Below the pieces are notes generated by a model. It searched no databases. It had not been told where the DNA came from and was given only the letters and a program-made list of their open reading frames with translations. Source: Roridomyces roridus (Eukaryota > Basidiomycota > Agaricomycetes > Agaricales > Mycenaceae). From it: a stretch of DNA of 64,000 nt. Of the stretch, positions 10,711 through 21,934 are shown piece after piece; the first letter of the stretch is position 1, and each line of letters opens with the position of its first letter. Location of the stretch: positions 1,674,001-1,738,000 of the forward strand of contig JARKIF010000005.1 of assembly GCA_029378245.1 (NCBI GenBank). The letters are read 5' to 3'. The position numbers and the translations under genes were made by a program.

Positions 10711-12249
10711 ATGGTCAGGCGTCGCCGCGCCCTCTTCGTCCTCCTCACTGTCCTCGGTCTCTTTCTCTTCGGCACAGTAATCGTTCTCACTTCGTTCACC
10801 CTTTACCTCGCTATCGACCCTAGTGCATACCTCACCGAAATCGAGGTCCCTCCAACAGACCCGTCGGTCCGCTGGAACGCCTCTGAGCATGGCCAGGTAG
10901 AGCGCATACCACGTATCATCCACCAGACGTGGAAGACCGGCACCCTTCCCCCTCGGTGGCAGAGCATCTCGCAGGAATGTCGTGATATGATGCCCGACTA
11001 GTGAGCTCGCATCTTTTTCGTCCACTCCACTTCTCATCCATGACTGCTCAGCGAATATATGCTCTGGACGGACGAGAGCTCCCGCGAGTTCATTGCCCGT
11101 CACTATCCATGGTTTCTGAACACGTTCGACGACTACAGCTACGCTATCCTGCGGGCTGACGCCATACGTTATTTCGTCCTCTACCACTACGGCGGAATAT
11201 ACATGGACCTAGACATTGGATGCTTGCGTCCACTCGACCCTCTTTTGGTATACCCAGTGATACTGCCCAAAACCATCCCTGTCGGTGTATCGAACGATCT
11301 CATGTTCGCTCAAAAACACCATCCCTTCCTCGCTCAAACAATCCACAACCTCGCCACATTCGACCATTCTTGGGTCCTCAACTACCCGACCGTCATGTTC
11401 TCCACCGGGCCCATGTTCCTGTCCATCCAGTATGGCATCTTCACCGCTCAGCACGTGCCTGGTGGAAACATGCGCATTCTTCCAAAGTCCCTGTATGGGA
11501 AGAACGCAGCGCCGGGAGAGGCCCCTCACTCCTTTTTCACGCATCACTACGGCAGTAGTTGGCACTCTGACGATGCCGCTTTCATATGGTTCCTGGCAGA
11601 TTGGGGTAAGGGGCTCATGTGGGTCGGATTGTTGGTGCTCCTGGTCGGCACGGTCAAGCTTTGGCCGACCAAGCAACGGCGTCGGAACTTGCGGAGGATC
11701 GGTGGATACGACGTGCTCTTCCCTCGTTCTCAGCGGTCCGGTCGATGGCAAATACACGTCCCGGAGACCATCTCGGGCACTTCGACACAGTTGCCCTCTC
11801 CAGACGGCAGCGAGCAAGGGTTCGACGACCTCTCGGTCCTCCACCTTCCCTTTGACGTCCGTCCGTCCTCGCCTACATGCTCAGATGTATCGACGAACGA
11901 TCAGTTCCCACAAGGCGACAGCTCCTTGTTGGATGTGGTTCGACGCGTGCGCAATCGCTTCTCAACCATGGCAGGTCTCACGTCAGAGCGAGCCGAGCGT
12001 TCACCCGCAAGGCGTCGGCAGCGCTACAGCAACGGTGTCCTCTTCTTCCTCCCCGCCATGTTTGCCCAACCTCCAGACATGGAACTCGGCATTCCCTTCT
12101 CGCGTGCGCCGCCAATAACCCGCTCGTCGCGTGGTGAAAAGGCGCGGTATGACGAGCATTTGGTGTCCCCAGTGGAGCTCGTGTCCGAAGGAGTAACGAC
12201 CCTTCGAGCAGCCCCGAAAGGCACACCCCATCACGGCCAACGGAGGTGA
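10711..12249 (+). CDS. Mannosyl-inositolphosphoceramide synthase catalytic subunit (SUR1/CSG1/CSH1-like)
   Basis: Golgi glycosyltransferase with a DXD sugar-binding region that adds mannose to inositol-phosphoceramide. The start MVRRRRALF is followed by a strong signal anchor (LFVLLTVLGLFLFGTVIVL). The catalytic core has IPRIIHQTWKT, LRADAIRYFVLYHYGGIYMDLDIG with the DLD motif, and the GSSWHSDDAAF end of the domain. A second membrane segment follows (WVGLLVLLVGTVKLW). One intron near 11000-11051 splits the tyrosine codon of PDYEY. The C-terminal tail of about 170 residues after the second helix is long, Ser/Pro-rich and probably cytosolic; it is larger than in yeast Sur1. The gene lies 225 bp downstream of the SWT1-like gene on the same strand and converges with the MFS gene. 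Assignment to SUR1 rather than the related OCH1/HOC1 rests on the two-helix layout. Confidence 0.88.
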
Positions 12250-12465
12250 CACTGTCTCTGCGCTCGATACCCTCTACGCTCATGCCAAGACTGATCATAC
12301 CCTGCTTACCACGACGCACACACTACACGCTCACGACCACCCCTGGGAAGGTGAAAAAATAACCTACAAGTAGAGCACGATTATTACGAACCATTATCGT
12401 GGACCGGACTTTTTTTAATTTAAAGACAGACTTTCAAATACACAAATTATTTCTTGGCATCTAAC

Positions 12466-14160
12466 TTAGGAGGATTGGGTGGCCGCAATCGTCTTCATGC
12501 TGGCGTATAGCGCAAACATGGCGGCGGAGGAGATGGTGTACGTGACGCTTGGACCAAAGGTCCAGTAGGACGCACATGCTACAGGAACGTTGAGCAATGG
12601 TTTGTAGCACAAGACACGACGCACCCAGGAGAGGACCAATAGCACGTCCCAGTTGTCCAGAGGATCTGAACTGCCCAAGGGCTTTACCCTTTGCGAGCTG
12701 GGCGTGCTCTTTCGTCGGTTTGCCCGTGATTGGGTCAAATGCAGCCTCGTCGCACTGCAGTGACGCAAAAGCGGTCAGGGAGTTGACGACCGTTGCAGAC
12801 GTGAATGCCATGCAGACGGCCGCGCCTTGAAGGAGGCGGAAGGCGAGTGTAGGTTGGGAAGAGATAAAGTTGGGCAGCAGTGCGAGGAGAACGAGGCCCG
12901 CAAAGCAGGCCGAGACACCACGACGCGCCATGACACCCTCTCCAACCTTGGATGTCGCCCGACGGACGTATCCGCCCTGGAGCAACGCACTAATGATCCC
13001 AATGGAGCCGATGAGGGCACCATTTTGGCGGTTATTCCAGTCAAACACTGCGGAATGGTTAGCAGAAACTCAAACCAACGACGGTAACGCACGGTCAAAA
13101 GTAAGGAAAGTTAACGTAAACTCTACACCAGAGAACACGCCCAGAAACAAGAAATGCAGGCGCCGCAGAGACTTCAAGATGTTGAGCCTCTGCTCGACAG
13201 ACGCCTTGGGCTTGGTGTGTCCGTTTTCGCCTGGCTTCTTCTCGTTAACGGCTTGTGTGCGTTGGCCTCTCGTCTCTGGAAGCGCGACGGCCAGGAAGAG
13301 CGTTTCGAGAAGTAGTAAAACCAAGGTGATTGCTGCAGGTACGGCGTATACGTTGAGTTCCAGACCAAACGTATTCATGGATGCCGGGAGTGGTCGCGAG
13401 GCGAAATAGGCTCCAATAGGCGGGCCAATGCAGAAGCAGATGGCGAATGCAATACCGACGTGAGCGAGGGCTTTGGAGCGGTTGGCTGGGGTAGTGACAT
13501 CGGAGAGGATAGCACTGCAGGGACGCGTTTAACAACTCTGCAAACTCCGACGAGCAGTAAGGACGCACATTGCTAATTGCACATTTCCTTCACTAAGACC
13601 ACCCACGACGCGCGAGAGCATATAGGACGCAAAAGTTGTCGACTGAATCCATCTGTAGAGAGTACTTGAGTACAGCCTTCTGACGAGGAAAGCCACGCAC
13701 AGAATGGCCGATAATATGTTCCCAATCATGGTTATGAGGAGGATGCGCTTGCGCCCATACTTGTCAGACAGCGAGCCAATCCTCGGAGAAACGATGAATT
13801 GGAGAGTCGAGAAGACCGAACCCATAAGCCCGCCTGCAGAAGCTGTAAAAATCCATGTTTCTGCAAAGTAGACAGTGCATACCGAGGAGAACCACATCCC
13901 ATTTCTTCGAGTGGATGGAGGGTTTGTAGAGAACGCCACGGATAGTCGAAACGAAGTTGAGTGTTTGGGAAAGGAAGCCAGTCGGGTCGGAAGATTCGCG
14001 CTTTTGACGACAAGTTGGTAACAGACTCAGGGGGTGCTTCGAGAGTACTTACAACTGTGTACCACTCTATGAGACGCGGGAATAGTGGGAGGGGTATTGT
14101 GAAGGCGAAAAGGTCGAGGACCAAGGACAGGAAAACGACTGTCTGGACATCGCCGGCCAT
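12466..14160 (-). CDS. MFS transporter, MFSD10/tetracycline-resistance-like
   Basis: Major facilitator with about 12 helices, start MAGDVQTVVFLSLVLDLFAF at 14160. The first helix and following LPLFPRLIEWYT resemble MFSD10 and bacterial TetA-type drug exporters. The A-like motif appears as GSLSDKYGRKRILL after helix 2, the usual MFS gating loop. The central loop is charged (ETRGQRTQAVNEKKPG). The second half contains GSIGIISALLQGGYVRR and ends FGPSVTYTISSAAMFALYASM. A 47-bp intron near 12585-12632 must be removed to switch from the GPLLG frame to ACASYWTFGPSVTY, the conserved last helix. The gene runs tail to tail with SUR1 and is 112 bp downstream of PUS7. Substrate unknown; drug/proton antiport is a family guess only. 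Confidence 0.82.
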
Positions 14161-14272
14161 GGAAACAAAATTGAAAGGAGAGAAGTAATACGTGTCTTAT
14201 ATGCGACTCCCGCGTCACTCCCGCGGATACAAATGCCCGAAGGGCATCTCTCACACGTTACAAATTACAGCT

Positions 14273-16971
14273 TTACACGGCCTCTTCCTCTCCCAGAACT
14301 GCAGTATCCTCCATCTCATCGACCGGTCCCGAAGCCTCGGTACCACGGAACTTCTGATCTTCTGCAGCATTCGTCAAACTCGTCTGGAAATGCGAGCTCG
14401 TCTCTGTCTTGGTGATCTCCCGCAGAGCCATCGTCGCATACGCAGCTGTACCGAGAGACAGGTGGATTTGCAGAGCCATAAATTTGCCTTCTTCAGAAAT
14501 CACTGGCGGGTCGAATCCGAGCAGTTTATCCTCGTCCGCTTGCGCAAGACCCACATCTGGGTCCGTGTAGCGCAACACTGACCAAGAGAGCTCCTTGGGG
14601 AGGTGCAGCATTGCTCGGTACGAGCCATTGAGCGTGTACTCTCTGGATGGGAGATGAGAAAAAAGCGTGGGACTCGGAACAAGGATATCACTTTTGTTTC
14701 CGGACAAAGTTATCCGGGTCGAGACCATCCATGCGAAGATACTCTCGGTATTTCTCGCCCAAGTTGCCTCCGGGATAGGCGACATCGGCTCCCGGGAGCG
14801 GCATAATAACGTCGAAGATGGTGTACTTGTCCAGATCCTCTTCAGTCAACGTTTTAATCCGGGGCGCCACATAGGGCTTTCTCGATCGTTTTTGACGACG
14901 AGAATCGCCTTCTATAAAAAGTTGTGATTTCAGAAATGCTTGCTAACGAGAGGCATACCTTCGTCCTCTGCCTTCTCGTCCTCTGCCGCCGGCACATCGC
15001 CGTCCTGGACATCGGGCATGCTGACATCTTCAATTGGCGATTTGTCGAATACCAGGTCCCCGGCTATGGGTTTGTCTGACCCCCAGGTTCGAATGCGCTC
15101 CGATACGATAGCGTTCCAGACGTAGGACTGGTAGGCATGAACGTACATCAGTCGCAGGTTCCTGGGAATCGTCGACAAGGCCCCCATCGCGTTCCGAGTG
15201 TCGCCCTTTTGCTTTTGGAAACTCTCCAAGATGCAGCGCTCCGCAACGACGCGTCTGGGCATCAACTCCAAGGCCTTGTCAATATCACCCTCGACGAGCC
15301 ATGCATCTCGGGCGGCCTCAACTTCGGGATGCTCTCCGTGTCTCTTCGACATGATCATGGAGATAGCCTTCTGCCACTCGGATTTCAAAAGAGCAAGCCC
15401 AATGGCGTGTGTAGGTACGGAAGCGGTCCCAAACCGCTGCATTCCTGGAGAATTCGTCAAGAAAAAGTTGATTCAGTAGTTGCAGCACCGCTGACCGTAG
15501 TAGTTGATGAAACCTTTGTACTTGATGACCTCTAATGCTTTATTCAAAGTTTCCATCGAGTCGACTTGCACACTCCGAAGAGTTATGATGAACGCGTTTC
15601 CCTTCAACATTCCCAGTTCGAGGCTAGCTTTGCGGTAGTTAAAGTCCCCAATGCGGACTCCTCTATCGCCCCGCTGGTTAACAGAAGAATTGTTGTGGGA
15701 CTGGCGTCCAACTTGAGCGTTGGCAAGTCTCCAGACGTCCTCGATAGTCTTGTTGTTGCGTTTCAATGAGACGCGCTGCACCGTTATTCCCCGCTTGTCC
15801 TTGGTACCCGCAACGGATAGATCCTTGACGCTGACATGAAGAATGCGGGATAGATGCGAAAGCGCGTCTTGAGTGTCGCGATTCGTTTTTTGAAGTGTGA
15901 AATGAATGTAGGGAGGATAGTTGCCGCGGGGTGTACGAGTACCTGTAAATATGAGGACCAACGCACAGAAATGAAGACGCCTGAGCTACCTCGACTTTCG
16001 CGAGGACCTTTGGATGATCCCCACTTGATCACGATACGCGTTCCCTCCTCGGGAGCGGGAGCGGTGTGCGTAGAATCTGCCTCCGACTCCAGCTTACCAC
16101 CAAATAATTCACGAACCGCCACATGCAGCGCAGTTCGTGTCTCTTTCGATTGGATCGGCTAGAAGAGCGGTGATTAAGATGAAACCTGGGCGAAGAGATA
16201 AAACCAACATTGGACAGGACTTTCCTGTGGTCCTCTCTCCCACCAGCGCGTCCGCCTCGACCGCCTCTGCCTCGACCACCTCGACCTCCGCGCCCCCCTC
16301 GATCTCTCCCCCGTTTCGCTGGCTCCGGCTCAGCAGGAGCCTCCGACGGCGTGGATCCCGCTGCCGGTCGCGACGCCCAGCCACTGTCGGAGACCCGTGG
16401 AGGTTCGGGACCCTCAAGATACATTTCTTTGAGTTTCAAAATGGCATCTTCAGAGAGAAACTCGGTGAGACGGGTGTTGAAATGTTCCGGCCAGGGTTCG
16501 TCTGCAGTAGGGGCCTTGGATTTTCCCTTTTCGACAGTTTTGTCTGGTTCTTCGCTCGCTTCTTCAGCTGGAACTGGAGCACTGGTGGCCTCGCCTTTGG
16601 GCGGTTCGGGTTTCTCAACAGACTTGAGATGCACAACATTGCTATCCTGGTCTATTTCATAAACCAGAAAGTCTGTGAATCTGTTGGAAAAGATGTCTAG
16701 ATCAAAACTCGGGACGCGATAGAACTGACCGTTGCTTGATTATGCCTTGTATCTTGGAGATGCCGTGGCCCATATATTCAGAAATGCCCACGTCGGCTTC
16801 CACAAAATTCAGGGCGCCATTTGCGGAGGCGACAGGAAGGGGGAGGCCAAGCAGCGAATGGCTGGGAGGGAGTATGTGCTCGGCGTTGGCAGGATCGTCT
16901 AGTTTCGCGCGTTTTGAAGCCGGCTCAGGCTCTTGGTCATCCTGGTCCCTCTCGCGAAAGACGGTGGGCAT
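14273..16971 (-). CDS. PUS7: tRNA/mRNA pseudouridine synthase Pus7 (TruD family)
   Basis: TruD-family enzyme that makes pseudouridine 13 in cytosolic tRNAs and sites in U2 snRNA and mRNA. The start is [15 protein letters not shown] at 16971, with an early basic nuclear-type patch (SKRAKL). The family blocks are in order: [34 protein letters not shown], and the catalytic signature [18 protein letters not shown], whose Asp is the nucleophile. [15 protein letters not shown] and a C-terminal half with [16 protein letters not shown] and [14 protein letters not shown] follow. Before the catalytic block there is an insertion: an acidic/Pro-rich linker, then a pure RGG-type stretch at about 16195-16290, unusual for the family. 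Four or more short introns. It is divergent from URA3 with 65 bp between the ATGs. Confidence 0.93.
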
Positions 16972-17036
16972 CGTTCAGAGCAGATGGGTGAATGCAAAAA
17001 ACGAGAGTGATCGCGACCTGTCCAAATCAGGCAAGC

Positions 17037-17962
17037 ATGTCTTCGCCTCATCTTCGAACGTACGCGGAGCGCGCTCTGCAACACAAAAATCCTGCCGCCA
17101 AGCTACTCCTCGAGACGATAGAACGGAAAAAGTCGAATCTTGCTGTTAGCGTCGACGTGGCATCTGCAAAGGATTTTCTCGCCATCATCGACGTCGTTGG
17201 GCCTTTTGTCTGCCTCATCAAGGCAAACCAACCTCTTTTTTCACCAGCGCGTGTCTGACAACGTGTTCTCAAGACCCACATCGACATTATTCACGATTTT
17301 ACCCCTTCTCTCATCACCGACCTCCAAGCTCTTAGCGTAAAACACGACTTTGTCATTTTTGAAGATCGAAAATTCGCCGACATTGGTTAGTCTAGCGAAA
17401 GTTATTTATCGTGCTCAAGGGAGTTCCAGGCAACACCGTTGCGCTTCAATATTCCAGTGGAGTCCACAAAATCGCCAGTTGGTCCCATATCACAAATGCA
17501 CATCCCGTGCCGGGTCCATCAATCATATCGGGCCTCTCCTCCGTCGGCCTTCCTCTCGGCCGCGGTCTTCTTCTCCTAGCGGAAATGAGCACGAAAGGGT
17601 CACTTGCATCTGGCTCATACACCGAGGCCGCAGTGCAAATGGCTCGTGAACATCGCAACTTTGTGATCGGTTTTATCGCGCAACGACGGATGGACGGTAT
17701 CGGCACAACCCCTGATGAATCGATCCCGGATGAAGATTTCTTGATCCTTACACCCGGCGTTGGACTGGATGTTTCTGGCGATGGAATGGGTCAACAGTAC
17801 AGGACCCCTCGCCAGGTCGTCTTGGACTCTGGCTGCGACGTCATCATCGTTGGCCGTGGTATCTACGGGAAAGACCCGAGTCTCGTCGAGGCCATTTCTG
17901 CTCAAGCTCAGCGATATAGGGATGACGGATGGGCGGCTTACTTGGCCAGGATCAAGCCGTGA
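17037..17962 (+). CDS. URA3: Orotidine-5'-phosphate decarboxylase
   Basis: Last step of de novo UMP synthesis: decarboxylates OMP. The start is [14 protein letters not shown]. The barrel is recognisable from [32 protein letters not shown] (the lysine and His/Asp pair contacting substrate), and the catalytic [13 protein letters not shown] with its Asp-x-Lys-x-x-x-Asp array. [43 protein letters not shown] and [10 protein letters not shown] (phosphate-binding loop) follow, ending YLARIKP. Two introns: 17223-17273, which needs a GC donor to keep CLIK/THID, and a normal GT-AG one near 17389-17430 splitting ADIG/NTV. Length about 270 residues is normal. Divergent from PUS7. All catalytic residues are present, so the enzyme should be active. 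Confidence 0.96.
17223..17273 (+). other. Candidate GC-AG intron in URA3
   Basis: The donor reads AAG/GCAAAC and the acceptor CTCAAG/AC. This 51-bp intron is forced by the invariant LIKTHID sequence, because no GT lies at the required position and reading through meets a TGA. Confidence 0.75.
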
Positions 17963-18110
17963 TTGTGCCTGTATCGACTTGAATTATCAGGATTAAACAG
18001 GACCTCACCCCTGTAAATATCTATTCCGATCGAATGTAACTGTCCCTTTCACAACCCTTTCACCACGTTTTTAAGGCAGCCATGACGCCCCCATCCCTTA
18101 CTGCCATCCC

Positions 18111-19240
18111 ATGCGTTCCTTGTTCTCCCTTTGTGCCATCCTACTGCTGTCTGTGCCAGTGTGGGGTCAACTACCCGTGGCACGCGACAGCGAGACGAAC
18201 GCGTCTCGCATGAAGCGAGGTCTCCCCCCACTCCCCCCAAGACAATTCTTTGACCCATCACGCGTTCGACGCGCTGCCCCTGCCGCATCGCCAACGCCTC
18301 TTCCACGATGGTCGGCTGTTTTGTCCCCTTCTCGCATTCAACTTCTCACTATGAACAGCTCTGCAATTGGCTCTCAACCGATGGCCATCGAGTTACGAAG
18401 ATCGTCTGACGACACGGTTGTGGGGTGCGTTGTGTCCACCTCGTGTATATCATGTCGTGCTGACTTGTCCCCTCAGTTATGTCGGCTACCAAGGTTCAGG
18501 TTATTGGAACGTGTACTACAGTGGGTACGGTGCCGGCGGAGGAGGTTCGTTTGTTCTTGGCTTCACGTTAATGCAGCCAGCTAATTCAGACGACTGTAGG
18601 AGCCTTATTTGGGGTGACGCGCGGGGACCGCTTTAATGCCATCTCCCTGCCAGCTTCGTATGGGGGAGATTTCTGCGCCCAGGTCAATCAGTGGGTGACG
18701 AAGAAAGGCGTAACGCAAGACTACTGTTCGCAAGATCTATACCACGACGACAACGTTCACTGGAAGGACGATTCACTCAAGTTGGTCGTTTTCCCCATGC
18801 CTTCGTGAATACATGACTGATCTTGTTTGATAGTTACTTGGTTGGTTCCAGCGTCTCATCAATCTCTGCCCAACTAAAAATGTTTCAAGTTTAACGTGGC
18901 TTGCAACAATCCTGCTGGGTATTATCAAGAATACAACGTGAGTACCAACTTGTGTCTTTGAAATGGCCTGGTAGTAACTGTTTCTAGTACAAATGGGATT
19001 CTAATGGCGCAATTCGCCTTGAGTGGGACCAACCCCCCGGTGTGGCCGTCACAGGAGAACTGTTCCCGACTTTGTGGATCAGAAGTGGTTCATCCACTTT
19101 CCGGTGGTACGCTCCGGACAAGGCACCCTACACACCGAAACTCACCGGTGATTGGAGCACGGGTGTGAGTGCTTTTCTTGTTATGAGTTTTTCTTTTGCT
19201 CACTTGCACACAGTACCTGCGCTGGGCATGTCAGCCATGA
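18111..19240 (+). CDS. Secreted protein of unknown function, basidiomycete type
   Basis: The first 20 residues (MRSLFSLCAILLLSVPVWGQ) are a clear signal peptide. They are followed by a segment, NASRMKRGLPPLPP, that I recognise as recurring in agaricomycete secreted proteins with the RGLPPLPP signature. A Pro/Ala/Ser-rich spacer leads to a beta-rich part containing VVGYVGYQGSGYWNVYYSG, FNAISLPASYGGDFCAQVN, a cysteine pair around TQDYCSQDL, CNNPAGYYQEY and LEWDQPPGVA. Five to six short introns are inferred, and the end is placed at 19240 (YLRWACQP then TGA) using a GTGAGT donor at 19165. No catalytic motif is visible. It could be a cell-surface or secreted lectin-like protein, but that is a guess. 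Exon borders near 18790-18900 are uncertain. Confidence 0.65.
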
Positions 19241-19339
19241 GTACTTACGATTTCTCTTATTTATCTGGGACACTTTTACATAGCCACTCTAGTTTTTTTT
19301 TTCATATTACTCCAGTAACTAACTCTACATACCATCGCA

Positions 19340-20256
19340 TCACTCATCCAAATCGAAGACCTCGTCGTCCTCTTTTAGCCGGTACATCGCTCTTGAGGAT
19401 GACGCGCTGTTGGCGTACACGGTGTTGAGCGTGTTTCCAGTGGATTTTTGAATGACTCCCGAGTTGGCCAATCGTAATTCCAAGACGGCTGTGTCGAACG
19501 CGTCGCTATTCCCAAGCTCTTCAAACCCGACTAATCTGGAGGCGCGTCAGAAGGGGATGGTCCAAGTAGAGACGACGAACCTGTCTTTGGAGACGCCATC
19601 CACAAAGCAGATGACGCATGGTAGCACTTTAATGCCCAGTTTTTCCACAAGCCATGGTACATTTTCCACAAAGACTCGGAAAAATCGCGTGTTGAAATAT
19701 TTTGGTGCGAGTCTCTGGGTTAACTTGAGGCGAAGTCCTTTGGAGGCGGCGTTGTAAACTCACAGCAAGGTGCTTGTCCATAATCTCACACCGCTTGAAG
19801 TTGGAGTGATAGAAATGGACTACACATCTTGGTTCCCGTCTTTGGATGGTGAGCTCAAGGAGAGTGACCCCAGAAGTCTACTCACGCACTCACACGGACA
19901 ACCTCTTTCTCGTCTTGAATCTCTGAATACTGGCCATGGTGACTATCCCTCATTTCATGCAGTTTCTCCATCCTGCAATGCGGTTGTTATTGCGCTGTTT
20001 GCGAGTCCAGAAGACGCACTGTTGCTTGAGGACCTTGAGGCCGTATTCCCGCATCTCCCCATTGCTGTCGTTCTCGATTTCCTCCTCGAGTTCCGCGAAC
20101 AGAGCCTCTTCATCTAATTCGTCGTCGTTTTCGTGGCGTGGGCGGCGATTGGATTCAACGATTCGCGCTGCGAGAGATGCAGCTTTTGGATTGCTAGGAG
20201 CTTGACTGAGTAGGATACAACAAGACGCGAGTAGGTCGGATTCACTCGTAGTCCAT
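19340..20256 (-). CDS. PLP1: Thioredoxin-domain protein 9 / phosducin-like protein (TXNDC9/PLP1)
   Basis: Cytosolic co-chaperone of the CCT chaperonin that helps fold tubulin and actin. The start MDYDQAPSNPKAAS is made by a short first exon (19-20 codons before EEALFAELEEE) using a GTGAATCC donor. The helical N-terminal half contains DDELDEEALFAELEEEIEND and REYGLKVLKQQ. The thioredoxin-like fold follows: CVVHFYHSNFKRCEIMDKHLA (no CxxC, as in TXNDC9), YFNTRFFRVFVENVPWLVEKL, IKVLPCVICFVDGV and LVGFEELGNSDAFDTAVLELRL, a signature of this family. The acidic tail DDEVFDLDE ends at 19340. The start is 52 bp from the divergent DOM34 start. Several exons are small, so borders are inferred from family alignment. 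Confidence 0.88.
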
Positions 20257-20308
20257 GGATGAAAGTTCGGAAGGAGTGCCGATCACATCTTGATCTCCAC
20301 CACTTCGC

Positions 20309-21860
20309 ATGAAGCTCGTTAACCGGCATATCGACAAACACGGCACTGTACGTTCTACGCGTCTGCCTTCAAGTCCCATGCCTTCATTCGTGCCAGGGCC
20401 ATGTAACCCTTCGTCCGGAAGACGACGAGGACATGTGGCATCTGTATAATCTCATCCAGGAGGGTGATTCGGTCCGTGCTCCAGCCCTGCGGCAAGTCTC
20501 AAATTTCACCACCACACCTATCCTGATTGTCGCCGAAAAGACGGGTTCAGAAAGTCTCCTCCACCGGCTCTGTTGATTCTCAGAGAGTCAGACTTAATCT
20601 GACGCTGCAAGTTTCTCGAGTCGAATTCTCTGCCTCCCCAGAAGCTCCTGCAGCAGCACCAGATGCAGCCTCGGATCCCTCTGCCTCTGGCGGCCCACCA
20701 GAAACCACCGCTTCACTCCACATATCGGGTCCCATCAGTGTCGAGAACCAGCATGTACGTCTCGGAGCCTTCCACACACTCGATATCGAGGCCCAGCGCG
20801 ACGTGCGGATAGAGAAGTTTGAAGGCTGGGACAGTGTGGCTCTCGCTCGCGTTGAAGAATCAATCGTGCCAGGGAAAGGCGCCGAAGTTGCCGCCCTCGT
20901 CTGTGGAGAGGGCACTGCGGCGTTCTGTCTGCTATCGGAGCACATGACGCTGGTGGCGCACAGGCTGTCGCTCCCCATTCCACGGAAGTCGGGATCGTCG
21001 TCGGGTGCGACGCAACACGAGAAGGGGCTGAACAAGTTCTACGGGACTTTGTACGAATCGTTTCTGCGGCATGTGCCGTACGCGAATGCAGGCCTCAAGG
21101 CTATTGTTATTGCGAGCCCAGGTTGGGTGAGGGACGCTGTGTATGATTATATTGTGGCGGAGGCCTCTAAACGAGGGGACAAGATTTTGCAGAAGGCACT
21201 CAGAGAGAAGGTGCTCAAAGTTCACATCAGCAGTCCGCATGTACACAGCTTGGTGGAGGTATTAAAGAGCCCCGAGGTGCGTTGTCCATTTTTCCAGCGA
21301 CTTGTACTCACAGCTGCCTAGATCGTTTCGCAATTAAAAGAAACGAAATTCGCTAGAGAGGGTATCGTTTTAGACAAGTGGGTACCGTTTCTCTCTCTCT
21401 ATTGCGACGCTGACACCTCTCAGGTTCTTTAAGATGCTTGGAACAGACGAGATGCGAGCATGGTATGGGCCCGACCACGTCGTTCTCGCTGCAGATCGAG
21501 GAGCCATAGGCACTCTGTTAATATCGGACGACCTTTTCCGGTGAGCTCTGCTTTTTGCACTGAACTCACGAGATCTGACTGCTCCAGGGCAAATAACCCG
21601 GAGACGAGGAAAAAGTATGTAGGGGTCGTCGAGGCCGTCCAGCAAAAGGGCGGAGAAGTGGTTATATTCTCCAGCATGCATGAATCTGGACAACGTAGGT
21701 TCATGTTCGAAATAGGGGTCCCAACTCATTTTTCGCAGAATTAAATTCGTTGACGGGAATCGCGGCCATTCTGACGTTCCCTCTGGACGTCGAGGTCGTG
21801 GAAGCGGAGGAGAAAGAGGAGGCGGAACGGCTCCGGGAGCAGCAGGATGGAGGAGGTTAG
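20309..21860 (+). CDS. DOM34: Pelota/Dom34 ribosome-rescue factor
   Basis: Dom34/Pelota, with Hbs1, enters the A site of stalled ribosomes and splits them in no-go and non-stop decay. The start [12 protein letters not shown] matches the family. Domain 1 (to about residue 130) has [19 protein letters not shown] and [10 protein letters not shown], then [18 protein letters not shown] after a GC-AG intron at 20492-20540. The eRF1-like domain 2 includes [13 protein letters not shown] and [16 protein letters not shown], and domain 3 [46 protein letters not shown] and [11 protein letters not shown] at the C-terminus. An Ala/Pro insertion ([14 protein letters not shown]) sits in domain 1 and is longer than in animal Pelota. 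Divergent from PLP1. Confidence 0.95.
20492..20540 (+). other. Candidate GC-AG intron in DOM34
   Basis: The donor CG/GCAAGT is the classic GC-AG consensus and the acceptor is GAAAAG. Removing 49 bp gives [13 protein letters not shown], collinear with animal Pelota. A competing GT-AG junction would delete three residues. Confidence 0.65.
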
Positions 21861-21934
21861 GGGTAATTCGTGACGTACTTGCTAGATCGGCGGGCCCTAA
21901 TCGAAAAAGTAAGTCGGTGGTCTGTCTTATTCGG

